A DNA stretch of 64,000 nucleotides from Xanthobacteraceae bacterium (GTDB taxonomy: Bacteria; Pseudomonadota; Alphaproteobacteria; Rhizobiales; Xanthobacteraceae): positions 62,001-126,000 of the forward strand of contig SCUB01000010.1 of the NCBI GenBank assembly GCA_004297465.1, in the 5' to 3' direction. This document shows positions 21,545 through 32,716 of the stretch, in pieces. Numbering within the stretch: the first letter of the stretch is position 1; every line of letters starts with the position of its first letter. A model generated the notes under the pieces. The model saw nothing but the letters and a program-made list of their open reading frames with translations. It was not told the DNA's origin and ran no database searches. The position numbers and the translations under genes are program-made.

Positions 21545-21558
21545 TTGACTTGCCTCAA
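21545..21558 (+). promoter_or_regulatory. FixK/FNR-type box of the universal stress gene
   Basis: TTGA-CTTGCC-TCAA, an exact match to the half-sites and six-base spacing of FixK2/FNR boxes (TTGA-N6-TCAA). A TATGAT -10 lies at 21580-21585, which places the box centre near -40.5 of the inferred start at about 21592, the class II activator position. Suggests induction at low oxygen. Confidence 0.75.
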
Positions 21559-21699
21559 CGCCGGTTGATCGGACCAGCGTATGATTTTCCAGAATTTTCC
21601 GCAGTAGGGCGTGCGATCCTTCAGGACAGCGGCCAGGCGACACGGTCGCATCCAGGATGGCGGCTTATTTGCGTCCGTCTTCATGAGAGGAAGTGCAAC

Positions 21700-22527
21700 A
21701 TGCTGAAAGACATTGCGGCCTTTATCCCCCTCGGCAATCCAAAATCCGTCGTCGATTACGCCGTCTCGATGGCCGAGACATTCAATGGCCATGTCGAGGG
21801 CATGGCCTTCGTCTACCAGCCGGTCATCACCTCGATGGCCTATGGCGCCATTCCAGCCGACGTCATCGCCTGGCAGCGCCAGGAAGGCGAGCGGCAGGCC
21901 AACGCGGCGTTCGACGAATTCACCCGCGCCGCCAAGAGCGCCGGCGTGTCGTTCGGCACCCAGTCGTTCCAGGCCGTTCCCGGCACCGCCGGAGACATCT
22001 TCGGCGAGGTGGCGCGGCGCTACGACCTCACCATCGTCGGCCAGCCCGATCCCGAAAAACCGAATTTCGACGACGTCGCCGTGGAAGGCGCCCTGTTCGG
22101 CTCCGGCCGGCCGACGATCGTGGTGCCCTATATCCACCGGGGACCGCTCAAGCTCGACCGCATCGCCGTGTGCTGGGACGGCAGCCGGGCCGCCGCGCGC
22201 GCCATCGGGGACGCCATGCCGCTGCTGAAGAAAGCCAAGGCGATCGACATCGTCATGGTGACCAAGGAACGCGCCAAGAGCGACGACGTGCCCGGCGCCG
22301 ACCTCGCCACCCATCTCGCGCGCCACAACCTGCCGGTCGAGCTGCACCGCCTGAGCGCCGGCAACATGGACGTGTTCTACACCATCCTGTCCTACGTCGC
22401 CGACGCCGGCTCCGACTTCATCGTCATGGGCGGCTACGGCCATTCGCGGCTGCGCGAATTCGTGCTCGGCGGCGTGACCCGCGGCATCCTCAAGTCACTG
22501 ACCCTGCCGGCGCTGATGTCGCACTGA
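21700..22527 (+). CDS. Universal stress protein (UspA family)
   Basis: 275 aa. The C-terminal half carries the nucleotide-binding signature GGYGHSRLREFVLGGVTRGIL (the G-2x-G-9x-G-S/T type), and the N-terminal half resembles a second, degenerate Usp domain, so this is a tandem or elongated Usp. GAGAGGAAG at 21685-21693 precedes the ATG. The FixK/FNR-like box 142 bases upstream predicts microoxic expression, as is known for rhizobial usp genes. Next to a TetR gene and a COG2187-type kinase. Confidence 0.9.
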   Translation: MLKDIAAFIPLGNPKSVVDYAVSMAETFNGHVEGMAFVYQPVITSMAYGAIPADVIAWQRQEGERQANAAFDEFTRAAKSAGVSFGTQSFQAVPGTAGDIFGEVARRYDLTIVGQPDPEKPNFDDVAVEGALFGSGRPTIVVPYIHRGPLKLDRIAVCWDGSRAAARAIGDAMPLLKKAKAIDIVMVTKERAKSDDVPGADLATHLARHNLPVELHRLSAGNMDVFYTILSYVADAGSDFIVMGGYGHSRLREFVLGGVTRGILKSLTLPALMSH

Positions 22528-22544
22528 CCGCGGAACGAAAGCCA

Positions 22545-23252
22545 TCACGTCCGCGGGACGACATCGCCCGCGGACGCGCCGGGCTGAGGCGAGGCGAACG
22601 CCGGCATGGTGATCTGCACCACCAGGCCACGGGCCCGGGCATCCATCACGCCGACGGCGCGCAGCGCGAACAGCGCCAGCGTCTGCACCGCGTCGCGGGT
22701 CTTGGCGGCGTCGCGCGCATCCTCGGGCGACAATGGCCCGATCAGCCCTTCATAGAGCGCGCCAAGCACGGCGGTCGCCGACAGGATCGCCTCCTGCGCC
22801 GGCAGATGGCCGCCGCGCATCGCCGCCTCGATGCGGAACGCGATTTCGGCGACCAGGTCGCGGCGGCTGGCGACGCGCGCGGCGCTGACATCGACATCGA
22901 CCGGCTCGGCCATCACCGCCCAGGCGAGGCGCCGGTTGCTCATGATGCGCAGCGCGACGGTGGTCACCGCCACCGCCAGCGCCGACAGCGGCCCCGGCGC
23001 GGCATTGGCGGCGCGGCGGATGGCGGCCAGTTCGGTGCGCGTCACGTCGGCGATCAGCTCGGCGATCAGCTCGGCCTTGGCGGGGAAATAGCGATAGACC
23101 GTGCCGGCGGCGACGCGAGCGCGCCGCGCCACCGGCGCGATCTGCACCGCGTCCATGCCGCCCTCGGCGGCGGCGGTGCGCGCGGCGGCGAGGATGGCGT
23201 TGCGTCGCGCGGTCAAGCGGCGGATGACCTGATCGGTGCGGCGATACGCCAT
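22545..23252 (-). CDS. TetR/AcrR family transcriptional regulator
   Basis: 235 aa. N-terminal helix-turn-helix: RRNAILAAARTAAAEGGMDAVQIAPVARRARVAAGTVYRYFPAKAELIAELI. The C-terminal ligand domain is not assignable. GGAGAGAAGCC before the ATG at 23252 supports this start over a TTG at 23273. Convergent with the stress-protein gene (17-nt gap) and divergent from the phosphotransferase/kinase fusion; it may control the latter, but no clear operator was seen between them. Confidence 0.88.
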   Translation of the reverse strand: MAYRRTDQVIRRLTARRNAILAAARTAAAEGGMDAVQIAPVARRARVAAGTVYRYFPAKAELIAELIADVTRTELAAIRRAANAAPGPLSALAVAVTTVALRIMSNRRLAWAVMAEPVDVDVSAARVASRRDLVAEIAFRIEAAMRGGHLPAQEAILSATAVLGALYEGLIGPLSPEDARDAAKTRDAVQTLALFALRAVGVMDARARGLVVQITMPAFASPQPGASAGDVVPRT

Positions 23253-23386
23253 GGCTTCTCTCCTTGCAGCCAATCCGCGGCAGCGAAAGAAATGAAGAAT
23301 AATTCACGCTTTATTGCAAGCAGCCCTTGTGGCGCGTCGCGGCAAGGCCGTAACGTTCCCGGCACAGTCCGGCCCGATACGTCCCC

Positions 23387-24931
23387 ATGCTGATCGACGA
23401 TCCGACCAATGCCGAGGTGCTGGCGTTTCTCGCCACTCCCGCCGCCCACGGCATGACCGGGGGCGACGCCGTCACCCGTATCGATACCCATGCCGCCGCC
23501 GTGTTCCTGGCAGGCTCGCGCGCGCTCAAGGTCAAGCGCGCGGTGCGCTTTCCATTTCTCGACTTCAGCACGCTGGCGCTGCGCAAGGCCGCCTGCGAGG
23601 CGGAGATCGAGGCCAACCGGGCTTTCGCGCCCGGCCTCTATCGCGGCGTCATCGCCATCACGCGGGAGGCCGGCGGCAGCCTCGCCATCGGCGGCCACGG
23701 AGCGGCGGTCGAATACGCCGTCAACATGGCGCGGTTCGACGAGACACGCACGCTCGACCGGCTGGCCGGGACCGGACCGCTCGATGACACATTGGCGGAA
23801 GCGCTCGGCCATGTCGTGGCTCACGGCCATGCCGCCACCCCGCCGGCCGACGGCGCGGCATGGATCGCCGCGCTCGAAAGCTATATCGCCGACAACGACG
23901 CCGCGTTGCGCGCCACGCCCGGCCTGTTCGCGCCGTCCGAAGTCGACAGCCTGACCGCCGCGTGCCGCGCCGCGCTTACCCGCGTGACGCCGCTGTTGCG
24001 GCGCCGCGCCGATGGCGGCCTCGTCCGGCGCGGCCATGGCGACCTGCATCTCGGCAACATCGCGCTGATCGACGGCCGCCCACTCCCCTTCGACGCGCTC
24101 GAATTCGATCCGCTGGTGGCGTCCGGCGATCTCCTTTACGACCTCGCCTTCCTGCTGATGGACCTATGTGAGCGCGGCCAGCCGCGCGCGGCCAGCCTCG
24201 TGTTCAACCGCTATCTCGCCGAGACAGGCCGCGATAGCGATCTCGACGCGCTGGCGGCGCTGCCGCTGTTCATGGCGCTGCGCGCCGCGATCCGCGCCAA
24301 GGTGACCATGGCGCGTCCCGCGTTTGCCGCCTCTCCCACGCTGCGCGACGATACGCGGAATTACTTCGCCTTTGCCCGCCGCGCGATCGCACCGCCGCGC
24401 CCACGCCTGGTTGCCATCGGCGGCCTGTCGGGCACCGGGAAATCGGCGCTGGCGCGCGCGTATGCAGGCCTGTTGCCGCCGCTGCCTGGCGCGGTGGTGA
24501 TCCGCTCCGACGTCGAACGCAAGGCGCTGTTCGGGATTGCCGAAACCGGCCGCCTGCCGCCGGCGGCCTACGCCCCGGAGATGACGGCGCGGGTCTACGC
24601 CAGGGTCGCCACCAAGGCGCGCCGCGCCGTCATGGCCGGACACAGCGCGATCGCCGACGCGGTGTTCGCGCGGCCCGACGAGCGCGCCGCCATCGAGGCC
24701 GCGGCGCGAGAGGCCGGCGCGGCCTTTCTCGGCCTCGTGCTGGAAGCCGATCTCGCGACGCGGCTTGAGCGCGTCGGCGGCCGCGTTCATGATGCCTCCG
24801 ACGCCGACGCCGCGGTCGCGCGGCAGCAGGAGAGTTACGATTTCGGCCCCTGCGGATGGACCCGCGTCAGCGCCGCCGGCACGCCGGACCAGACGCTGGC
24901 GAACGTGACCAGGGCCGTCGACCCAGTATGA
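23387..24931 (+). CDS. Aminoglycoside-phosphotransferase-like / P-loop kinase fusion (COG2187 + COG0645)
   Basis: 514 aa with two domains. The N-terminal half is a protein-kinase-like phosphotransferase with the catalytic Brenner motif VRRGHGDLHLGNIALI (about residues 215-230) and the metal-binding ALEFDPLVASGDLLYDLAFL. The C-terminal half is a P-loop ATPase/kinase with Walker A GLSGTGKSALARA (about residues 347-359). This fusion is widespread in proteobacteria, often near universal stress genes, as here; the substrate is unknown and antibiotic resistance should not be assumed. Confidence 0.85.
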   Translation: MLIDDPTNAEVLAFLATPAAHGMTGGDAVTRIDTHAAAVFLAGSRALKVKRAVRFPFLDFSTLALRKAACEAEIEANRAFAPGLYRGVIAITREAGGSLAIGGHGAAVEYAVNMARFDETRTLDRLAGTGPLDDTLAEALGHVVAHGHAATPPADGAAWIAALESYIADNDAALRATPGLFAPSEVDSLTAACRAALTRVTPLLRRRADGGLVRRGHGDLHLGNIALIDGRPLPFDALEFDPLVASGDLLYDLAFLLMDLCERGQPRAASLVFNRYLAETGRDSDLDALAALPLFMALRAAIRAKVTMARPAFAASPTLRDDTRNYFAFARRAIAPPRPRLVAIGGLSGTGKSALARAYAGLLPPLPGAVVIRSDVERKALFGIAETGRLPPAAYAPEMTARVYARVATKARRAVMAGHSAIADAVFARPDERAAIEAAAREAGAAFLGLVLEADLATRLERVGGRVHDASDADAAVARQQESYDFGPCGWTRVSAAGTPDQTLANVTRAVDPV

Positions 24932-24936
24932 AGACT

Positions 24937-25260
24937 TCAGCCGCTGACGCCGGCCGCGCGCGCCAGCGCCGCCACGAGCATGCCCGCCACCACCGCGACG
25001 AAATCGTTGCGCTGCCAGATCATCGCCAGCACCGCCGCGACGATGGCCAGGATGCCGACCGCGCCGCCATTGACCGCCACCGGCACCACCGAGGCGACGA
25101 TCACCGAACCGGGCAGCGCGTCGATCATGCGCTGCACGCGCGGCGTGACCCGCACGAACCGCATGATCCAGAACCCACCGAGCCGCAACGCCACCGTCAC
25201 CGCCACCATGACGGCGATCCCGGTCGCCATGTGCGCGGACATGAAGCTAGTCGGCGTCAT
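24937..25260 (-). CDS. azlD: AzlD-family branched-chain amino acid exporter small subunit
   Basis: 107 aa with three to four hydrophobic helices (MATGIAVMVAVTVALRLGGFWIM, VIVASVVPVAVNGGAVGILAIVAAVLAMIW, VAVVAGMLVAALARAAG), the size and shape of AzlD. It partners AzlC to export branched-chain amino acids or analogues. The start at 25260 lies 14 nt inside the azlC reading frame, indicating coupled translation. Confidence 0.85.
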   Translation of the reverse strand: MTPTSFMSAHMATGIAVMVAVTVALRLGGFWIMRFVRVTPRVQRMIDALPGSVIVASVVPVAVNGGAVGILAIVAAVLAMIWQRNDFVAVVAGMLVAALARAAGVSG

Positions 25261-25960
25261 CGATGAAGCCTCCGGCCACGCTGCCGGCAACCGCGCCGGC
25301 GACGATGAACCACCAGCCGGAAAACAGCCAGTTCACCGCGACCGCGACGCAGCCCGCCACCAGCCACGCCAGCGCGCGGCGATATCCACGCCACACCGTC
25401 ACCAGCATCGCCGCGAAAAACGCCACCATGATCATGTCGATGCCGAAGGTTTTCGGATCGGACAGCGACGAGGCGAGGAAATAGCCGGGAATGACGGCAA
25501 TGACCCACACCACGTAATTGAGCAGCGCCATGCCGTAATAGAACCCGGCGTCGTGACCGCCCTCGGCGCGGTAGCGCAGCGCCAGCAGCCAGCTGCCGTC
25601 GGTCATCAGCGCCAGCGACGGATAGGATTGCCACGGCGGGATGGCGCCGAGCCATGGCCGCAGCGAGGCGCCCATCAGCACGAAGCGCAGGTTGATCGTC
25701 ATGGTCACCGCCGCGAGCGCCGCGATTTCGCCGAGCGTGAAATGGTCGGGCCACGTCTGCAGGGCGACGAACTGCGACAGCCCGGCATAGACGGTCGCCG
25801 TCATCACCAGCGACTCGCCGAAACTCAGGCCCTTCTGCGCGGCCACGGTGCCGAAGGCCAGGCTGAAGGCGACGATGCCGGGCAACAGCGGCGTCATGGC
25901 GCGCGCGCCGGCGCGCATGCCGTGCCAGGTCCAGTGCGATGCGGTGGTGGGCTCAGTCAT
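25247..25960 (-). CDS. azlC: AzlC-family branched-chain amino acid exporter large subunit
   Basis: 237 aa, AzlC signature near the N-terminus (MTPLLPGIVAFSLAFGTVAAQKGLSFGESLVMTATVYAGLSQFVALQ) and NLRFVLMGASLRPWLG. Integral membrane protein with six to seven helices. Operon with azlD downstream. No leucine-responsive regulator gene is adjacent. Confidence 0.92.
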   Translation of the reverse strand: MTEPTTASHWTWHGMRAGARAMTPLLPGIVAFSLAFGTVAAQKGLSFGESLVMTATVYAGLSQFVALQTWPDHFTLGEIAALAAVTMTINLRFVLMGASLRPWLGAIPPWQSYPSLALMTDGSWLLALRYRAEGGHDAGFYYGMALLNYVVWVIAVIPGYFLASSLSDPKTFGIDMIMVAFFAAMLVTVWRGYRRALAWLVAGCVAVAVNWLFSGWWFIVAGAVAGSVAGGFIDDAD

Positions 25961-26134
25961 TTCCGATGCGGGCGGGGCTTGCCGAAGCGAATTTCGTGTT
26001 CTCGACGGAAACGCATGCCGCGCGAAAACAAAAAGAGTCGCACCAAGCCTACGGCAGGCCCCGACGAAGGAAAGTCATTTCCCGCCGGCATCACGCATGG
26101 CCGCAGTCGTCGGAAAGCATGACTGGAACGGACC

Positions 26135-26172
26135 CGCAAAAAGCACCGACGCCCGCCGGAAGGGCGGGCGTC
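26135..26172 (-). terminator. Intrinsic terminator of ftsH
   Basis: Perfect 10-bp stem (arm GACGCCCGCC, 26148-26157, partner 26163-26172) followed on the minus strand by GGTGCTTTTTGC. Lies 25 bases beyond the ftsH stop. Confidence 0.85.
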
Positions 26173-26196
26173 GATAGCGTCGGCAAAAGCCAAAGC

Positions 26197-28119
<1,923 letters not shown>

Positions 28120-28444
28120 CTAATGTCCTTCAGGGCAGCGCCAGCGCGGCCCGGGTCTCGGCTTTATCTTTAACGGGCCCGCGGATCGCGGTCCCTTGTT
28201 TGTCGCGTGGCCGCCCTTTCCGGCTTGGCGCGCTTGTCATCCGGGCATCAAGGGGGGCCCGCCGGTGTTCTCAATCTAGGTGGCCCTCCGGCATCTGCCA
28301 AGGGAAGCGCCGCGCCAAACAGGCCGGCGGCATGAGACCGATTGGCGCATTCTCAGGGCGGAAGTTGGGTTCTAGCCCCATTTGGTGGCGAAAACACGAT
28401 GCCCGGAGCGGCTTGAGCGGCCAAGACGCCAAGATATTTTCTGG
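28120..28444. other. ftsH upstream region
   Basis: 325 bp between tilS and ftsH without an open reading frame of protein-like composition. It must carry the ftsH leader; CTTGATG at about 28248 (minus strand) resembles an RpoH -35 but no convincing -10 follows. Confidence 0.45.
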
Positions 28445-29467
28445 TTAAGGGATTTTTCTCCGTGCCGGCGCCGGTTCGACGGTCAGGTGGTCGGCGCCGA
28501 GCGAAACCACCGCCCCGGCAAGCGTGCGCTTGAGCCGCCCTACCCCCGGCGCGGCATCGAGCGCGGCCATCAGCCGCTCCAGCTTGGCCAGTTCCACCGG
28601 ACCCTCATGACCGAGGCGATCGACGGCCCGGCCGACGAGCCGCAGCCGCACCTCCTGCGGCAGCCGCGCGAAACCGTCGCGCGCGATGCGCCAGCGCGAC
28701 GGCGGCAGCCGCTGCACCAAACTGTCGAAGGCGGCGTCGGTGGCCGCCTCGAGCGCGGCGTCGGCGCGCGAAAGGCGAGAGGCGAGCCGCGTCAGCGTCC
28801 GCGCGTCGAGCCCTTCGGCCGCAAGCTGCGGCATCAAGGCCCGCCAGCGCACCCGCGCATAGCGCGGATCGCGGTTGGAACTGTCCTGCGCGCAGGCGAT
28901 GCCGGCCTTTTCCAGCGTCGCCATGAGCCGCGCCTTGGACACTTCGATGAGCGGACGGCCCAGCATAAGCCCCTCGCGCGGGCTGTCCGCGGCCATCGCG
29001 GCGAGCCCGGCAAGGCCGCTGCCGCGCGCCATCCGCATCAACACGGTCTCGGCCTGATCGTCGCTTGTGTGAGCGGTGAGGACGTGGCTGGCGCCACTTG
29101 CGCGAGCGACCCTGGCGAGCAGGCGATAGCGCGCCGCGCGCGCCGCGGCCTGGATGCCGCTCGCCGGCTTGGGCCCGGTCCATTTCACGGTGCGGTGGCT
29201 GATGCCGAGCGCGGTGGCCTGGCGCTTCACCAGCCGCGCCTCGCAAGCGGCCTCGGCGCGCAGGCCGTGATCGACGGTGACGGCGACCAGCTTGGGACCC
29301 CGCTTAAGCCCCGCCCGCCAGCGCGCGGCGAGCCACATGAGCGCCATCGAATCCGGCCCGCCCGACACCGCGAGCACGAGGGCGGGACATTTCCGGTAGC
29401 GCGCGAACAGCGCCCGCGCCTCGGCCGCGCTCAGCGCCGCGTCAGCAGCCGAGGCGCTTCTGCTCAC
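28445..29467 (-). CDS. tilS: tRNA(Ile)-lysidine synthase TilS
   Basis: Modifies C34 of the tRNA that reads AUA to lysidine, an essential decoding step. PP-loop ATP pyrophosphatase motif LAVSGGPDSMALM (about residue 35) and conserved HTSDDQAETVLMRMARGSGL and GLMLGRPLIEVSKARLMATLE. 340 aa; the C-terminal domain is shorter than in E. coli, as usual in this order. The GTG at 29467 has AGGGGG six bases upstream and is preferred to the TTG at 29473. Overlaps cpoB. Confidence 0.92.
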   Translation of the reverse strand: MSRSASAADAALSAAEARALFARYRKCPALVLAVSGGPDSMALMWLAARWRAGLKRGPKLVAVTVDHGLRAEAACEARLVKRQATALGISHRTVKWTGPKPASGIQAAARAARYRLLARVARASGASHVLTAHTSDDQAETVLMRMARGSGLAGLAAMAADSPREGLMLGRPLIEVSKARLMATLEKAGIACAQDSSNRDPRYARVRWRALMPQLAAEGLDARTLTRLASRLSRADAALEAATDAAFDSLVQRLPPSRWRIARDGFARLPQEVRLRLVGRAVDRLGHEGPVELAKLERLMAALDAAPGVGRLKRTLAGAVVSLGADHLTVEPAPARRKIP

Positions 29468-30410
29468 GCCCAACCCCCTGCTTCACGTTCGCCGAGGCAC
29501 GCGGATATTTGCGCCCGACCTCGCCAAGCGTCGCGCAGGCGGCTTCCTTCTCCTTCAGCGCGGCGAGCGACTGCCCAAGCCGCAACAGCGAATCCGGCGC
29601 CTTGGGCGCCTGGGCGAATTTCGTCGTCACAGCGAGGAAGGATTCCGCCGCCTCGCGATATTGCCGGCGCTGGAACAGGCTTTCGCCGAGCCAGTACTGG
29701 GCGTCGGCGACCTGCGGATCGCCGGGATATTTCTGCAGGAAGCCGCGCAGCGTCTGCTCGGCGAGCGCGTAGTCGCGGCGCAGCACGTAGCCGTAGCCAA
29801 GGTCGAACTCGTCGCGCGGGCTCCCCGCCGGCGGCGCGGTGGCGAGCGCGGGCGTACCTTGCGGCGCCGGCTGGCCGGCCGGCGGCACGTTTTGCGGAGT
29901 GAGATGGGCCAGATCGAGCGGGTCGCCGGAGGCGCGGCCGCCGGGAGCGCCGACATCGGGCTCGGCGACAGGGCCTCCCGTGCCGAGCCCGCGCGGGGCG
30001 CCGGGAGCGCCCGGATGGCCGGCGGGATCGAACGCATCGGAGCGGCGGCCGGGCGCGGGCTGTGTCACAGGCGCGGGCTGCATCGCGGGCGCGGGCGCGA
30101 CGGGCGCCGGAGCCGCAGCGGCCGGCGGCGATGCCGGATGCGGCGCGGCCGGCTGGCCCGGCCTTGCGGTGGCCTGGCCGCCCTGCTGCAGGCGGAACTC
30201 GATATCCTCCTGCAGCCGCTTGAGCTGCTGCTCAAGCTGCTGGTTGCGGAACTGCAGCTGCTCGATAGCCCCGGTCATGTGGCGCAGCTGGTTCTCCAGC
30301 CGCTCGACGCGCAGGATGGCCTCGCCATCGGCGTCTTGCGCCAGCGCCGGCATGGGCAGCGCCAGCACCGCAAGACACGCCCATACCCGCAACGAAAAGG
30401 AAGCTGTCAT
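29442..30410 (-). CDS. cpoB: Cell division coordinator CpoB (YbgF), Tol-Pal system
   Basis: Periplasmic partner of TolA that couples peptidoglycan synthesis with outer-membrane constriction. Signal peptide MTASFSLRVWACLAVLALPMPALAQ, a trimerising coiled coil (VERLENQLRHMTGAIEQLQFRNQQLEQQLKRLQ), a long Pro/Ala/Gly linker (residues about 75-195) and C-terminal tetratricopeptide repeats starting EFDLGYGYVLRRDYALAEQTLRGFL. 322 aa. Last gene of the Tol-Pal cluster before tilS. Confidence 0.93.
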   Translation of the reverse strand: MTASFSLRVWACLAVLALPMPALAQDADGEAILRVERLENQLRHMTGAIEQLQFRNQQLEQQLKRLQEDIEFRLQQGGQATARPGQPAAPHPASPPAAAAPAPVAPAPAMQPAPVTQPAPGRRSDAFDPAGHPGAPGAPRGLGTGGPVAEPDVGAPGGRASGDPLDLAHLTPQNVPPAGQPAPQGTPALATAPPAGSPRDEFDLGYGYVLRRDYALAEQTLRGFLQKYPGDPQVADAQYWLGESLFQRRQYREAAESFLAVTTKFAQAPKAPDSLLRLGQSLAALKEKEAACATLGEVGRKYPRASANVKQGVGREQKRLGC

Positions 30411-30490
30411 CGGCCGGCCCCGTGAGAGAGTGACAAACCGTGGGTGAAACTAGCACGATCCGCAACGCGGACAGCAGTTTTCGGTAAGGC

Positions 30491-30522
30491 ATCAAACAAA
30501 ACCGGCGCCTCGTGGGCGCCGG
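30491..30522 (-). terminator. Intrinsic terminator after pal
   Basis: 8-bp stem CCGGCGCC/GGCGCCGG (30502-30509, 30515-30522) followed on the minus strand by TTTTGTTTG. Lies 28 bases after the pal stop and would separate pal from cpoB. Confidence 0.75.
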
Positions 30523-30550
30523 AAATATCAATGCGTGCCCGCCATTCGCG

Positions 30551-31045
30551 TCACGAACTGGCGTTGAGCACCGTCACCGCGCGGCGGTTCTGCGACCAGC
30601 ACGAGATGTCGTTGCACACCGCGACCGGACGCTCCTTGCCATAGGCGATGGTGCGCATGCGGCTGGCGGCGATGCCGCGCGAGGCCAGATAGTCGCGCAC
30701 CACCTGGGCGCGGCGGGCGGACAGCGCGATGTTGTATTCGCGGGTGCCGCGCTCGTCGGCGTGTCCTTCCACGGTGAAGGCATAGCGGTTGTAGGACTGC
30801 AACCACTGCGACTGCTTGTCGAGGGTCGCCACCGCCTGCGGCGTCAGTTCGGTGGAATCGGTCTCGAAGAACACGCGGTCGCCGACATTGACGACGAAAT
30901 CCTGCTGGCTGCCCGGCGTTGCCGCGCTCGCCAAGGCGCCATTGGGGTCGGTCGCGGTGTTGCTGGCGCAAGCCGCCAGCGACAGCGCCACGGCGACGGC
31001 CGCGGCCAGCTTCAATCCCTGAAACAGACGCGATGTGGTGTTCAT
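30551..31045 (-). CDS. pal: Peptidoglycan-associated lipoprotein Pal
   Basis: Outer-membrane lipoprotein that binds peptidoglycan and TolB. Signal peptide with lipobox LAAC (Cys about residue 26), OmpA-like domain DRVFFETDSTELTPQA...VEGHADERGTREYNIALSARRAQVVRDYL with the diaminopimelate-binding Asp/Arg. Two further cysteines (VCNDISCW) may form a disulfide, common in rhizobial Pal. 164 aa. Confidence 0.97.
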   Translation of the reverse strand: MNTTSRLFQGLKLAAAVAVALSLAACASNTATDPNGALASAATPGSQQDFVVNVGDRVFFETDSTELTPQAVATLDKQSQWLQSYNRYAFTVEGHADERGTREYNIALSARRAQVVRDYLASRGIAASRMRTIAYGKERPVAVCNDISCWSQNRRAVTVLNASS

Positions 31046-31302
31046 TCGGAGCCTCCGCGCTCACGTTTTTTCAGACATGAACCCGGTCTACAGGGCGATG
31101 GTTAAGCGAAGGTTCCGTCAACCTTAGCGAGACCTTGTTCAGGACGTTCAAATGCACCGAATTGGCGTAAAGCGATTGGAATGGTTAATGCGGTGTAAAT
31201 GAGGCGCGGCCTGAAATCGGCCCCCGCACCTTCGCAAAAGCTGGCCGGTGCGGCTTTTGCGCCACGCGTTTTGCCGACAATATTCCTAAATCGGCGGCGA
31301 CG

Positions 31303-32670
31303 TTACGACAGCAGCGGCGACCACGCCGGATCGGACGCGAAGCCCGGCGTCGGCACGCGCTGCTCGTTGCGCCCGGAAATATCGACCGTGAAGAGCGCCG
31401 GACCGGCATTGCCGCCGGGATCGCGGAAGAACATCAGCACGCGGCCGTTGGGCGCGAACGTCGGCCCCTCGTTGTGGAAGCCGGAGGTGAGGATGCGCTC
31501 GCCCGAGCCGTCCGGCTTCATGATGCCGATGGAGAACTGGCCGCCGCCCTGCTTGGTGAAGGCGATGTAATCGCCGCGCGGCGACCACACCGGCGTCGAA
31601 TAGCTGCCCTCGCCGAAGCTGATGCGCTGCGCCGCCCCGCCGGCGGCGCCCATCACGTAGATCTGCGGCTTGCCGCCGCGATCGGACTCGAAGCAGATGC
31701 GCGCGCCGTCCGGCGAATAGGACGGCGAGGTGTCGATGGCGGCGGTGTCGGTGAGCCGCGTCGTCGCCTTGGAGCGCAGGTCCATGACGAACAGGTTGGC
31801 GTTGCCGGCCTGCTGCAGGCTCATGATGACGCGCTGGCCATCGGGCGAGAAGCGCGGCGCGAACGTCATGCCGGGAAAATTGCCGACGATCTCGCGCTGG
31901 CCGGTCTCGATGTTGAGCAGGAGCACGCGCGGATCGCCCTGGCCGAACGCCATGTAGGTGATTTCCTGCGTCGAGGGCGAGAAGCGCGGGGTGAGCACCA
32001 GCTCGTCGCCGCGCGTGAGATACCGCACGTTGGCGCCGTCCTGGTCCATGATGGCGAGCCGCTTGACGCGGCGCTCCTTGGCCCCGCTCTCGTCGACGAA
32101 CACCACCCGGCTGTCGAAATAGCCCTTCTCGCCGGTGAGACGCTCGTAGATCTGGTCGGAGATGATGTGGGCGATGCGGCGCCAGTTGTCGGGCGTGGTG
32201 AAATACTGCTGGCCGGTGAGCTGCTGGCCGGCGAACACGTCCCACAGCCGGAACTCGGACTTGAGGCGGCCGTCGCCCTGCTTGGTGAGGCGGCCGGTGA
32301 CCAGCGCCTGGGCGTTGATGGTGCGCCAGCTCTGGAATTCCGGCAGCGCGTCGATGGTGGCGATCTTCTGGATGTAGGCCGCCGGGTCGATCGGCGCGAA
32401 CAGGCCGCTGCGCTTGAGATTGTTGGTGATGACCTGGGTGATGCCGCCGGCGACCTCGCCGTCCGACGGCGTGCCGGCGACGAAATTGGGGATCGCGATC
32501 GGCATCGGCTGCACGTTGCCCTGCGTGACGTCGAGCTTGACCACGGCGCGCGCGGCGCGCGGCAGCATCAGGCCGGCTGTGGCGCCCGCGGCTCCCACAA
32601 GCAGCGCGCGCCGGCGCGACAGCGCGAAGGCGGCGGGATCAAGCGGCAGGCGAATCACGGGTTCGGTCAT
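31303..32670 (-). CDS. tolB: Tol-Pal system beta-propeller protein TolB
   Basis: Periplasmic beta-propeller that links Pal to the TolQRA motor. The D1 domain ([37 protein letters not shown]) and several propeller blades ([71 protein letters not shown]) are clear. 455 aa. The export signal reads [27 protein letters not shown], with a twin-arginine-like SRRRALL, so Tat rather than Sec export is possible. Start at 32670. Confidence 0.96.
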   Translation of the reverse strand: MTEPVIRLPLDPAAFALSRRRALLVGAAGATAGLMLPRAARAVVKLDVTQGNVQPMPIAIPNFVAGTPSDGEVAGGITQVITNNLKRSGLFAPIDPAAYIQKIATIDALPEFQSWRTINAQALVTGRLTKQGDGRLKSEFRLWDVFAGQQLTGQQYFTTPDNWRRIAHIISDQIYERLTGEKGYFDSRVVFVDESGAKERRVKRLAIMDQDGANVRYLTRGDELVLTPRFSPSTQEITYMAFGQGDPRVLLLNIETGQREIVGNFPGMTFAPRFSPDGQRVIMSLQQAGNANLFVMDLRSKATTRLTDTAAIDTSPSYSPDGARICFESDRGGKPQIYVMGAAGGAAQRISFGEGSYSTPVWSPRGDYIAFTKQGGGQFSIGIMKPDGSGERILTSGFHNEGPTFAPNGRVLMFFRDPGGNAGPALFTVDISGRNEQRVPTPGFASDPAWSPLLS

Positions 32671-32716
32671 CGGTCGGCGGTCCGGAATGCGAAAAAAAGG
32701 AATCGTGTGGGCAGGG

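Noticed and set aside
23387-24931. Aminoglycoside resistance gene
   Set aside because: The Brenner motif is shared by many kinases; the fusion with a P-loop kinase is a housekeeping-type family, not a resistance determinant.
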